From Narthecium ossifragum (lineage: Eukaryota > Streptophyta > Magnoliopsida > Dioscoreales > Nartheciaceae): 64,000 nt of DNA. The notes beneath the pieces were generated by a model that did not search any database, was not told the origin of the DNA, and saw nothing but the letters and a program-made list of their open reading frames with translations. Below, in pieces: positions 21,231 to 33,008 of the stretch (position 1 is the stretch's first letter; every line of letters starts with the position of its first letter). Location: contig OY986964.1 in assembly GCA_963920575.1 (NCBI GenBank), forward strand, positions 19,511,395 to 19,575,394, written 5' to 3'. The position numbers and the translations under genes were made by a program.

Positions 21231-22790
21231 TGATGTACCCTAGACTCTACCACAAGTGCATGGGTCGTGACAAATAGAATAGGGCAAAAAGAGTATCCTT
21301 TCCACAAGGAGGATGATTCAAGTACCAATGTATCCAATTTCTTATATTATCTAAGCAATCCAAACGAGATATAACACTGACAAATCTGAACTGAAAGCAA
21401 ATAAATATTAAATAGAAGAGTATGAAAGGTTTCTAGGATTTGGATTTCATCGATTGAATCTCTTTAATGAATTTTAATCTGGTTGCTGAAAATAGAACTT
21501 TGTTAATTATCATGACTGAATTCCCTTTTTTTATTATGTGAAATCCTCTTTCAAGGTATAACTCAAATACCTAAATTAATTCTATGTCTACTTTCGTGAT
21601 CACAGGAATTAATTTAGATTCATTGGGCTCTTAGGAATCCTTGAACAAAAATCACCTTGTCATATGTTTATTTCTAACATATACTACCAAGGTTTGATGA
21701 AACCACGAACTAATGTTAAACTTCAACTTTCGTTACTTCGTTCAACATCTGAAACATACAAGTCATGGCCAGTAACTTGCAAGAAAAAGAAACGATTTCA
21801 TCAAATTGCAACTAACAAGAATATTCTAAACAACCCAACTCAATTCAAATCAGAAACTCAATGACTTCATCCAAACCCTAGAATAAGAAAACTAGGTATT
21901 CATGGTTGAAAGAAAGAAAACCAATGTTTCATAAATACACATCGTCAATCAGAAATAGGATGAAGAGAATAGAATGAAAACTCTCTGATCCGCTTCTTCT
22001 GGTCGTCCTCCTCTTTCTCTGCTCGTCCTGCTTCTTTTTCTCTGGCCGTCCTCTTCTTTCTCTACTCCTTTTCTGCTTCTTTTTCTCTGGCCGTCCTCCT
22101 CTTTCTCTGCTTCTTTTCTGCCTTCTATTCAAATTCCCTCTGGCTGTCAAAGCCCTGTCTTTCCATATTTGCTGAATAATCTCCCTGATTTTGTGCCCTA
22201 ACTTCCGGTCAGATTTAAGCTATCTTAACAACCAGATTTGAAGTTAAGTCCTTCACCAGAGTTTTAGGTCTTGATCTTATCTTTCTAACCGATCCTGTCT
22301 TGTATTTTTTTGAATTATACAGCTCCAGATATAGGCCAAACACCGAGACAGGTTCTGGGCTACAGCAATTTCTGGGCAGATCCGGATTTCTGTCTTTCTG
22401 CTGTGATTTGGACCTCGATACGGTAGAATTGGTTTTCAGGCTCTTCACCAAAGTTTTAGATCACATTCTTAGCTTTCCAACGAGCCAAAGAACACTGAAA
22501 ACTGAGGTCTGTAGTTCTATTTAGACCCCAAAGACCAAACAGCGTTCTGTTTTGACTAGACCAATCCAGATAAGATATGTTCACCAGGCCTAGCCCGAAT
22601 TCTGCTTCTTCCCATCAGCCAAAGTTCAAATGATTCAATATCTAAATACCTGCAATTATCCAAAAATTCCCAAGAATTAAGTAAATGCAGAAGTCACCTA
22701 AAATTCTTGATAAAAGAGCAAGGAATGATGTAAAACACTTGAATCTGACAATCAATATTAAGAAGATGTGTGGAAATAATTCCCGCATCA
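21231..22790 (-). mobile_element. Solo LTR in B protease-spacer, TSD CCAGT
   Basis: On the plus strand it begins TGATGTACCC and ends CCCGCATCA, flanked by perfect CCAGT repeats (21226-21230, 22791-22795). Minus-strand orientation is chosen because its reverse complement ends in a 'cttgtggaaaggatactc' block like other Athila LTR ends. Family unassigned but Athila-like in its TGATG..CATCA termini. Small ORFs inside (21664-22524) are not supported. Confidence 0.88.
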
Positions 22791-23253
22791 CCAGTCTTGG
22801 CCAGTCGATCGCAAGGAAGATTCGGTCGACCGTTGAGAATACCAAGAGCGCTTATTCGACGAGCCTCCTCCGGCTGAAGTTGAAAGCATTCCTATTACGT
22901 CGCAGGGTATATTTCATGTGACTATTTCTTCTTCATTAGTGGTTAAAAAGGAGATGACCTTAGTAGATATTTTCATATCTCGACGGATTTATTTTCGATC
23001 ATGTGATCTTGACATCCTTGACAATCTGAACGACGACATTATTAATAGGTCAATGGATGATTCAATTATAGTTGAACATAATATTGACTCCTTTCTTTCT
23101 GATCACCATGATGACATGTATTTTTGTTTGAGAGATCTAGCTATCTTGTTTACTGGTGTTAGTATGGAAAAGCTAGTTCTTATTTTTGAAATTCGCCAGT
23201 TGGATTTATATGCTAAATTAACCTTGGTGGCACTATTGAGGTTAAATATTTAG
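22791..23253 (+). pseudogene. Protease-RT spacer remnant of B
   Basis: In-frame continuation of the interrupted protein: a spacer with two TCGA palindromes (GTCGATCGC and GGTCGACCG at about 22803-22836), a stop, then LFDEPPPAEVESIPITSQG and a weakly conserved stretch (22918-23253). No RT motif follows. The function of the last segment is unknown. Confidence 0.55.
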
Positions 23254-25061
23254 AATTTGGCACCCAGTAATTTTGCATCCCATTGTGCTATAGAACGTCC
23301 ACCGAGGGCACGATTTAAAATTCTCTATATTGTATAGAGTAGTTTAGTTTGCTTTATCTGCTTTATTGTGTGCTTGAGCGTGCTTGAATTATTTTTATGT
23401 TGTGTGCTTGCATGTTGCTTTTGTTTTTGCTTTGCTTTGCTTTTGTTTTTAGGTGATCGAGCATCCCCTATCCTACCTGAAGAATTCGCCCCAACCATGG
23501 TTGTTATGGAAATTGGACCTTGCAGAGCCGATTTATACTTATTAAAGAAGAAAGCATGACGTCGAGCCAATGACAATAAACAAAGGCGCTGCTTGGGAGG
23601 CAACCCAAGGGGAGTTCGTTCCTTTCTCTTTTTATTTTCGCATTTCCATTTTAGTTTTTTTGCCTTTTCTTTGCATTCCACCTTACATTGGAGACAATAT
23701 CAGTTTCAAGTGTGGGGGAGGAGATCTAGGTTGCATATGCCATGAGCAAGAATTAAAGAAGCTTGACATATTCATAACATGATTGAATGAGTAATCTTGC
23801 GACTTGGAATTAATTAGTTGAGTTATTTTCCTTGAGATGGTAGTGACTAAATTTAGTAGACAAAAGCTGGTGATATTTTAAGCCTTTAGACTGACACATT
23901 CATACCAGTCTCACTATTTTCTTTCATGAGAGATATTCTTCCATGGATTTGTTTCTCTAGAACTTGTTTTGATTCTATTCGAGGTCACATTGACATGTAT
24001 ACATGAACATGATTAAGGCCATCTTTGTTATAAGCTACATAAGCCAAATAGCCTACCTTGTAATTAATTTTTCCTTTTGCTAAACCCCTTTGAGCTTTAT
24101 TGACTTCATTCTTAACCCACATTACAAGCCTTAAACCTAAAAAATATTTCCGTTATCCAAGCCAAAAAACTAGTGGAGCATTGATCATCATTATGATATG
24201 TATGGGTGTACAAGTTTTAAGTGTGGGTGTGTTTGGAATAGTGGTATGGCTATGATTGGTGAAGTGGAGTATATTTTTCATACTCAATTCGTGAGTAGGT
24301 TGTTTCTGAAAAGAAAAAAGAAGAAAAAAAAGAGAAAAAAAGAAAAAGAAAAGAAGAAAAGAAAGTGAAGGAGGAAACTGTTTTTCATGTTACAAAATGT
24401 GTTTATGAATCCTCCTAATAATCCAAGAAAGGGGTATGTTTATGTATGATCTCTACAAAGGTGGAAGTTTTTGCAAAAGATTGTTCACTATTTCAGTTAA
24501 AAAGTATTCTTTTGAACAATCTCTTTGCCAAGGTCGTAATATTATATGGTTTGAGTATGTTAAAGTCAAATTGAAGAAGTTGCTGAACGGAGTGATTGGT
24601 TGTACATGTCTTATTGATGCATTTTTGCTCCATTAGTTCCATTGGTTTTTGAGCTACATTCCCAAATATTTCCCACCTTAATCCTGGACCCCATTACAAC
24701 CTTTTGAAGTCCTTATGATTTGTGTTATGCATATGATTCTAGTGGTGGAGAATGAGAAGATATGCAAGCTTATGGTAGATCATTCTCATTGGAATGAATT
24801 TGAGTGAAATACATACCCTTCAAACACATGAGAGTCTAGTGTTGATTTCCGTGAGGGTCTACTTGTCTAGTATGCTTCATCTTCAAGTGAAAATGCTTAC
24901 TGATTGATTTTTAAGTTGTCTATAAATGTTGTTCATGATATGCTATGAGTTTTGTGAAGAGTTTGATTGTTCTTTGTTGATGGCGTTGCAACCTTGATAT
25001 CTTGAGTAGAGTGAATTTTAGTTTTGCCCGAGGACGAGCAAAAGCTAAGTGTGCTGGAATT
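23254..25061 (+). other. 3' untranslated region of B
   Basis: Non-coding. It holds the two-hairpin motif (23559-23609), an internal purine block AAGTGTGGGGGAGGAG (23708-23723), a long A/G-rich run (24307-24375) and a degenerate polypurine tract TAAGTGTGCTGGAATT just before the 3' LTR. Confidence 0.7.
23559..23609 (+). other. Two-hairpin motif (B)
   Basis: Weak stem 1 GTC-gagccaat-GAC, then AATAAACAAAGGCGCT, then stem 2 CTTGGG-aggcaa-CCCAAG (perfect 6-bp stem, 23592-23609). Same loop as in A, with different stem bases. Confidence 0.6.
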
Positions 25062-26557
25062 TGATGATGATGCATAATGTTATATTTTTACCCCTTAATA
25101 TTTAGCCTCCTGTGCTTATTTGATACCTAAATACACTCATTATTCATATATTTTGATTTAGGATGCAATTGTAGTCCTTAAGTCTGAAAAGAAGCTGAAA
25201 AGAGTATATGGATCAACTTTAAAGATTAAACTGGACCTGGTCATGAAGAACCAGATGATGTGCCATATATGGTTGGAAAGCTCTTGAAATCTAGTTTCTG
25301 GAGAATTTTACGGTTTTTTATTTCGAGTTTCCTAGAGGAAGTTATGACGATTTTAGTACCAATGGCGCAGTTTGGATGGCAAAACAGCAAATACTCTGAA
25401 AAGACAGATCGATCCATCTCCCTAGTAGGATCGATCCGTTTTATAGCAGACTTGACAAAACACATATTTTTCAGAGGAGCACAGTAGGATCGATTCCACC
25501 TAGTAAGATCGATCCGACACCCCTGGTAGGATCGATCCGACTCGGGCGTAGCCAGAAATTGAAGATATCAATGCAAAGGATCGATCCGACACCAATAGAA
25601 GGATCGATCCTACTTTCTCAGTGAAGAAATTCAACGGTTTAGATCAAATACGAGGATGGAGACACTTAAGGCTATAAATAGGACTCTTTCTAGGGTTTGA
25701 GGGGGGATTTTCTGGATACTTTTGGCTGCTATTTTCTACTCTTTTATATTTTTCCTAGGTTTTCTCTAACTTTATGGAATCTTTTGGAGGATTGTTCTTG
25801 ATGGCCCTGTGTGGCTAAATCTTCATTCTTCGTCAAGGAAACTGAAACCTCGGAATCAATGAAACTGTGAGATCTAATCTATGTTTATTGTTCAATTTAT
25901 GCTTGAGTATTGGATGCTTTTCTGTGATTAAATATTCATGGTTGTCTTGTTTAATTGCTAGGAGGCCTACTAGTATATTATTCATTGCGATCTACTGCTA
26001 GGTTGGATATCAAATCCGTAATTGTTTCATCCCTCTGATCTGCGAAGCAACTGAGGTCTTTTGATCTACTGCGTTTCAGAGATTGTTAGATCTTAGGAAG
26101 AACATTCGACATGATTAAATGCAACCGCTTGTGCTTGTGTTATTTAGCTTCATCGATCTCCCTATTCTTAAGGCTGATACTAGATTAAATCTACAGCGCG
26201 TGTCTTAGGTTGTTTAGTAGTTAGGGTTGATTAGATCGCTTGTTTCTAATTAACTATGATTGAGGAGAGATTCGAATTTAATTCGAACGGTGAATATTCA
26301 TGGTATGAATTGATATATACTTGCATCGATGATCAGTTGTTGGATTCCGATGGTGGATGTTGACTTAGACCAAGGTTTGTTTTCTTGATTCAACTCGTTT
26401 CTTCGCTTTATTGTCTTCACGCTTAAAACCCCCAATCTTTTTTCACTAAGCACAAAACCAGACTAAACACTCTTCGTGGGATCGACTCGTACTCGCACTA
26501 CTACATTTATTTTGAAGAGTATTGGTTTTATTTTTGAGTGCCTACGACAACACATCA
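25062..26557 (+). mobile_element. 3' LTR of element B
   Basis: TGATGATGATGCATAATG..AACACATCA, 1496 bp, collinear with the 5' LTR. TATA box 25673-25680 and GATCGATC array 25408-25611. A CT tract follows directly. Confidence 0.93.
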
Positions 26558-26760
26558 CTTCTTCTTCTTCTTCTTGTCCTCCTCCTCCACTTCTTCTTCT
26601 TCATCTTCTCCTCCTCCTCCTCCTCGTCTTCTTCTTCTTCTCCTCCTCCTCCTCGTCTTCTTCTTCTTCTTCTCCTCCTCCTCCTCCTCCTCCTCCTCGT
26701 CTTCTTCTTCTTCTTCTTCTTCTTCTTCTTCTCCACCTCATTCTCTGCTCCTCCTCTGCT
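26558..26760. repeat. CTT/CCT polypyrimidine tract, piece 3
   Basis: Pyrimidine tract with several (CTT)n and (CCT)n blocks, ending near 26760 in unrelated sequence that abuts truncated element E. Leucine/serine-rich ORFs on both strands here are artefacts. Confidence 0.95.
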
Positions 26761-26776
26761 GAAGGTTCCGACGAAT

Positions 26777-28801
26777 TTACTTACCAAAAGGACATGTAAA
26801 GGTCATTTTTTCCTGATCCTCTAAAGCAATCTCAATCTGATAATATCCAAAAAAACCATGAAGAAAGCAATAAAAAGGATGTCCAGTTACTCTCTCTAAG
26901 ATATGGTCTAAAAAAAGCAATAGAAAGTGATCCTTACGGGTGGTTGCATTCAGTTTTCTATTGTCTATACACATACGCCATCATGTCACCAATTTTGTGG
27001 GGATATAATCTCCACTTTCATTCTTAACAACGGTGACACCATATCTTTTAAGCATGACCTGAGTCGGGCTTACCCACTTGCTATCAGCAATGGGATAAAT
27101 GATCCCTACATCCAATAATTTTAGCACCTCAGGTTTTACTAACTCTTTTCATTGTAGGGTTCAACCTACGTTGAGGATCCCTACGAGGTTCAGCCCCCTG
27201 TTCAAGATTAATCTTATGGGAACAAATTAAAGGACTAATTCCTTTTAGGTCTGCTATACTCCAACCAATAGCTGATTTATGCTCAATCAAAATTCTAAGT
27301 AATTGCTTACCTTGCTCTGCTGTTAATGCTGAAGAAATGATAACTGGGTATGTATCACCTGGACCAAGGTAGGCGTGCTTTGAACCTTGAGGTAGTGGCT
27401 TCAGGTCCAGCTTGGGTGGCTCTACTGCTGATGGCTTTGGTGGCTGTACTCTTTCTGGCAGTTCTTCAAACCTTGGCTGCTATGGACCTGCAAAGGAACA
27501 ATATTTTAAGTTAGTGCATATACCTTCAACCTCAGAATTTTTATTCAAATCAAACTCAAGAGATTCAATATCAGCCACAACAAACTCCTTTTCAGTGAGC
27601 GAGTCAATCATGTAAGTCCGCTGGCATTCATCATCCCCATCAAGCTGCTTGGCAACATTAAAAACATTAATTTCTAAGGTCATATTCCCAAAAGTCAGTT
27701 TCATTAGCACATTCCTACAATTATTTATAGCATTAGCTGTTGCAAGAAACGATTTACCTAAGATAATGGGAATTCTAGAGTCAGCAGTTACTACAGTCTA
27801 TGTGTCCAATACTAAGAAATCAGCAGGGTAATAAAATTTGTCTATTTGCACAATCACATCCTCTACTACTCCCCGTGGAGTATTTGTGGATCTATCTGCC
27901 AAATACAGAACCACAGATGTCAACTTAATCCGTCATAGACCTAGTTGCAAGTACACAGAATATGGCATTAAATTGACACTTGCACAAAGATCTAATAAAG
28001 CTTGTCCTACTTCATGCTCTCCAATGAAACAAGACACAGTAGGACAACCAGGATCCTTATATTTCGGAGGAATCCTATGCTGAAGCAGTGCACTAGCCTG
28101 CTCTGTTAAAAATACTGTTTTCTTTACATGATGCCGTCTCTTCATAGTATATAAGTCTTTAATCACTTTGGCATAGGTAGGCATTTGCTTAATAACATGC
28201 AAAAGATGGAGGTTTACCTTAACCTGCCGAAACTGCTCCAAGATCTCACTGTTGGGCTCCATAGTCAGTTTAGTAGATTTTAATTCCTAAGGGAAAGGGA
28301 CATGTACCTTAAACTCACCTGGCATGCTGCCGGTTCGATGATCGGCCTCTACAGGGTTCTCCTCAATTTGGTCCTCTCCTTTAGCAGTAAGAGGTTCGGC
28401 TGGCCCCCTTGAAGGGCTTCTTGTTGTCTTCCCGCTTCTTGTAGTTCATCTCCCTCACATTGGTTTGCTCAGCACTGGATACTTGTGTTTGTTGGAGCTG
28501 AGCTGGGAACTTCGCTCGTTCATCCACGCTCAAGGAGTTGATCAACTTCGTGATCTGGCTCTTGATCTCTTGAACGTCCTCCTTTCTTTCCTTAGCTTCC
28601 TGCAAAATCATAGATTTTAGCTCCTACAAACGATCAGTAATTGTAGGCCTAGGAAAAATAGATGCATTATAAGGAGGGTTAGAAAAAGGTTTATTTGGTG
28701 GCGGTTCATGATGCACGTTGCTTTGTGGAGCGTTCGACTTCCAGCTGATGTTCGGATGCTCTTGCCATCCTGGCTAATACATCTCTGGATAAGGAGTGTA
28801 C
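26777..28801 (-). pseudogene. Athila element E: gag tail, protease, RT start
   Basis: Minus-strand coding remnant. From high to low coordinate: gag PGWQEHPNISWK (near 28770) and its tail, protease start HVIKQMPTYAKVIKDLY, an active-site region reading DLCASVNLMPYSVYLQLG (Gly replaced by Cys at the catalytic loop), LADRSTNTPRGVVED, IPIILGKSFLATANAI, spacer, then RT motifs CIDNRKLNATTRKDHF and PFYCFLHGFFGYYQIEIA, ending at TFTCPFGK near 26777. Several stops and frameshifts. RT is cut before its YxDD motif where a CT tract begins. Upstream gag lies at 45306-45571, separated by element D. Confidence 0.88.
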
Positions 28802-30211
28802 TGATCAGTCACTAAATATTCATACTTAAACCCCTTAATTTACCTTTGTTAGCCCAAGAGTGTTTGTATTTGATAGTTTGTTAGTTGATTTCAGGTTTAA
28901 CGAAGATTCAAGTTAGAAAATACAGAAACAGACTAATATGTGGAAATTACGCGGCTCCGCTGGCAGCTTGAAAAGAATTCGTCAAATTCTCCAGATAAAT
29001 TCTAAATTCTAGAACTTTGGACGACCTCTAGAAGACATCAAGACGAACAACTTTCATGTTGGACACTTTGTGAGATTCCTGACAGATTAATACCAGTTTT
29101 AAAGACTATGAAGCTAAACTGATGCTGGAAAACTGCTATTTCGTCCTTCAGGAGAATATTTGCCAAATATTTCATATAAGTCAGAATATTATGAAATCTT
29201 TAATGTTTAGCACATGTCCAGATTCTGGCTTGATTGGACTCAGGTTCGACCTAAGTAAGATAGCCAGGAGGTAATCCAAGGAATCTGAGTTGTAGTAGGA
29301 GTCCAACTTAGCCAAAACCCTAATTCCGGGAATACACCTATAAGAAGGTGTTTGCTGGCCGAAAATTGGGAGGTCCCCAATGAGACAAAAGAGAGAATTA
29401 GGGTTTGGAGGATAATTTGGAGAAGATGGAGTTGCAGCGTGGATCCCAATCGTTCTATATCGAATCTATGGGTTCCATCACAAAGATGACTGGCTAATTT
29501 CTGTACTTAGGGATCTCATGAAGCTTTAGTAGATCTTCCTTGTATTTTTCTAGTTGAATCTTGTATTCATTTTCTGGACATGACCTTATAGATTTGGTTT
29601 TAATGATAAAAGAGTTGAGGGAACAGAGTTCCTTGACGTATTTTTAGTCCTACTTGATTTCGGTGATTGATGGTAGAGATCTATAGGATGGTTTTTATGT
29701 GGTTTGTGAATAACCGATGAGATATTTTATGCTTAGTGACGATAGCTTGTGCTAAGGTTACTCCGAAGACAATCTATGCTACTCGAAGATAAAATATGCC
29801 TTTGGAAAACACTCACCTTCCTTTAGGGATTCATGTAGGCTTAAGAAACTATGAATCTATAATGTCTAGATAAGAAGACAAGAGCATAACTAGAGAATAC
29901 AGGAAGTGAAACTAAAGTGGATTGAGTAATCCCTAGGTCTTCTCTCTTTAATATATTTCAATTTTTTTCTATCGCTTTCTTAATTAGTTTTAATTAATAA
30001 GTTTCTAAAACCCAAATCAATCCTTTTGGCTTTAGGTTTAGAGTTCTGGGATTTAATTCTGATTTCTCCTTTGTAATCAATGTTTTCCCTGTAATTCGAT
30101 CCCGTATTTCATCACTATTCTACCCCATAGTTTAGTATTTTGAATAAGGGTTTATAAATTTTATTCTTGATTGAGTTTGCAACATTTTAACGACGCGTTT
30201 GTCAGGGATCA
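28802..30211 (+). mobile_element. 5' LTR of element D
   Basis: TGATCAGTCACTAAATATTC..CAGGGATCA, 1410 bp. Contains a possible TATA (CTATAAGAAGG near 29339) but no GATCGATC array, unlike A/B/C/H. Pairs with 43862-45305. Confidence 0.9.
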
Positions 30212-30216
30212 ATTTT

Positions 30217-30234
30217 TGACGCCGTTGCCGGGGA
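30217..30234 (+). other. Primer-binding site of D
   Basis: TGACGCCGTTGCCGGGGA, one mismatch to the tRNA-Asp-type site. Confidence 0.88.
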
Positions 30235-30395
30235 ACTTCTTCTGATTTTCAACGGAGTATTGATTTAATTTTCTCTTAACTCTTTTTCTGAGCATAGTTA
30301 GATTTTTATTTTTAACTACTTTATTTTACATTTTTTCGGATTTTTCTGACAATTGTCTGGAATTTTTGCAGCATTGGAACGATTTTACCTTGAAG

Positions 30396-30606
30396 CATAC
30401 GGACGGTCGACCACCACATCGACCGTCGTGCTCTACAATAGCCACGGTCGACCGTGACATTGACCGCCGCGCATCGACCGTTAGGCTCTGTCACGGAAAA
30501 AGCTTCTCAGGGTCGATACGAGGATCGACCGTCACGTCTTTAAGTAAGGCTGCACAGTCCCACGGTCGACCGTGAGATCGACCGCGGGCAATCCATGGTC
30601 GACTGC
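30396..30606. repeat. TCGA array in D leader
   Basis: Sites of form GGTCGACC..ATCGACC with TCGA cores 12 bp apart (GGTCGACCACCACATCGACC, GGTCGACCGTGAGATCGACC), repeated four or five times between primer-binding site and gag. One unit ends 'atcgaccgttaggctctgtc', almost identical to units in F and C. Confidence 0.75.
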
Positions 30607-30763
30607 GAGTGCAGTCAGGTTAGTTTTATTACTTTAAAATTTTTCATTTCAATCGTTGTTTTCCGGATTTGTTCTTCTCCTCCGAATATTCTATTTTCTT
30701 TTTCTCTTTTTGGTGAGATCTGACATGCACGACAGATGATCCCTAAATAAACTGCTGGAACCT

Positions 30764-32236
30764 TTGGATCTAGAAATAGAGACCACACTTCGAACAACTA
30801 GAACCTTAGGACAGAAATCTTTAAGTAATTACCAGGAAGCCTTAAGTAATTTGCACTTTTTAATGGCTGAAAACGAGGAACATGTCATTGACCCTAATGA
30901 TAATATGGGTAGGGGTGGGCATAATAACAATAATAGGGAATCCCAATTAGGAATCACTTCCTACCTGAATCTTATACCTATGCTTTTTGTATCAACCCAC
31001 CTACTATCAATGCTACACTTTATGATTAAGCCTAGCTGGATTACAACCTTATCTTCTTTCTATGGGCGTGAGAATGAGGATCCCTATGGACACATTGCTA
31101 GCTTCCTTGAAATCCTTTCCATGTTCAAACTTCAGCATATTAATGATGATGCATTTAGACTCAAGCTTTTCCCTTTTTCTTTGAAAGACAATGCTAAACA
31201 TTGGCTCCAAACCTTAGCTCCAAATTCGATTTCAACATGGGATCAAATTCAGGATGCTTTCCTTAAAAAATATTTCCCTATCATTAAAACTCAAAATTAT
31301 CGTACTATGATTATCTCCTTTAAGCAAAATGAAGATGAGATGTTTCATGAAGCTTGGGAAAGATTTAAGGATCTTCTTAGAGAGTGTCCCCAGCATGAGG
31401 TACCTGAGTGGCAGCTAGCCCATTCATTTTATAATGGTCTTAATGATCATTATAGGATGATGGTCAAAGCCTGCTGCAGGGGTGTTGTTCTTAGTAAGCC
31501 ATGGACCTCTCTTTGGGAAATGTATGACAACCTTGCTGAAAATTCACAACACAATGCCTCAGTTTCTAGGAGTTGGTCTACCAATGTTCGTAATCCTCGG
31601 GGAATTCATGAAATTTCTGAATTCTAAAGTCTCTCCGCACAGGTAGCTCTCCTAACTAAAGATTTAAATCAGTTGAAAACAGGTCAAACTCTTACTCAAC
31701 ATTTGCCTCACACTTCTTCCGAGACCTGTGCCCTTTGTCTTAGCTCTGATCATCGTATCACTGATTGTCACTTGGCTCCCAATTTCCCTGACTTTGTTCA
31801 GAAACCAGCTAATGCAACTTATGGTTTTTCCAAACCTCAGAACAATCCTTATTCTAATACCTAAAATTCAGGTTGGAGGAATCATCCTAATTTTAGTTGG
31901 AAACCACAACAATCAAGGAACTTTCAAGGACAAAATAATACATCCAATACTTCTACTTTCAAATACCCACCCAGACCTTCTGCAAATCCAAATCCTGGGT
32001 ACCCTCCATATTATCTGCAGAATACACCTCAGCCTTCTCCTGTTGAACTATCTAATGAACCCACTTTGACTTCTATCATGAGCACACTTTTAGAGTGAGG
32101 GGTGATATCAATAGGGACATGTCATATGTGAAGGAAGAAATGACGACCTTCAAAGGTGATATCTCCTTGTTGAAAAATAACTTATCTTCAATGATTCAAT
32201 CCGTATCCCAATTAGAGAAACAAGTTGGGCAATTAT
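30764..32236 (+). pseudogene. Gag of element D
   Basis: Frame from 30764 to a TAA at 31625 contains FRLKLFPFSLKDNAKHWLQT, FHEAWERFKDLLRECPQHEV and YNGLNDHYRMMVKA. After the stop come the CCHC knuckle CALCLSSDHRITDC (near 31730), a second TAA (31862) and GWRNHPNFSWKPQQ. A frameshift near 32090 leads to a coiled-coil-like tail (MIQSVSQLEKQVGQLSNNM). It encodes the particle-forming protein of the element and is inactive as it stands. Confidence 0.9.
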
Positions 32237-33008
32237 CTAATAACATGGCTAAAAAAGAGGATGGACATTTGCCAAGTCAATCTGTCACCAACCCAAGAGG
32301 CCAGCACTATGTAGAAAGCCAAAACTTCGAGAGTGCCAAAGCCATTGTGACCCTTAGAAGTGGCAAAACAGTGGATAATCAAATAGGTGAACTAGTCAAT
32401 CTGGACGATCAAACACCCGATCCGACGATCAATCATCCATCCCAAGATGCCTCTTATTTTTCACATGATACTGGCCCATCTGATTCTAGAGAGCCTGATC
32501 ATGCTAAATATTTTCCTAAAGTGCCTTTTCCTGCAGCCCTTAAGGACACTTCTTCAACCATAAAATCCCAAAAAACTGCAGAAGAAATCATTGAAACCTT
32601 TAAGCAAGTCAATATCAACATACTAATAACATGGCTAAAAAAGAGGATGGACATTTGCCAAGTCAATCTGTCACCAACCCGAGAGGCCAGCACTATGTAG
32701 AAAGCCAATACTTCGAGAGTGCCAAAGCCGTTGTGACCCTTAGAAGTGGCAAAACAGTGGATAATCAAATAGGTGAACTAGTCAGTCTGGACGATCAAAC
32801 ACCCGATCCGACGATCAATCATCCATCCCAAGATGCCTCTTATTTTTCACATGATACTGGCCCATCTGATTCTAGAGAGCCTGATCATGCTAAATATTTT
32901 CCTAAAGTGCCTTTTCCTGCAGCCCTTAAGGACACTTCTTCAACCATAAAATCCCAAAAAACTGCAGAAGAAATCATTGAAACCTTTAAGCAAGTCAATA
33001 TCAACATA
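32237..33008 (+). repeat. 386-bp tandem duplication in D gag-pro
   Basis: Copy 1 is 32237-32622 and copy 2 is 32623-33008, both starting CTAATAACATGG and ending AATATCAACATA. I count four substitutions between them. 386 is not a multiple of three, so the duplication shifts the frame between gag and protease. Confidence 0.93.

Larger units (their letters stand above)
17212..26557 (+). mobile_element. Athila element B, gag-pro only
   Basis: 5' LTR 17212-18710, primer-binding site 18716, broken gag and protease 18897-21230 (continuing after a nested solo LTR at 22791), long 3' UTR, 3' LTR 25062-26557. The flanks CTTGT (17207-17211) and CTTCT (26558-26562) fit a 5-bp TSD with one change inside a CT tract. 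No RT or integrase is detected, so B is non-autonomous like A. Confidence 0.9.

Noticed and set aside
21664..22845. Small ORFs between B's protease and spacer
   Set aside because: All lie within the solo LTR bracketed by CCAGT.
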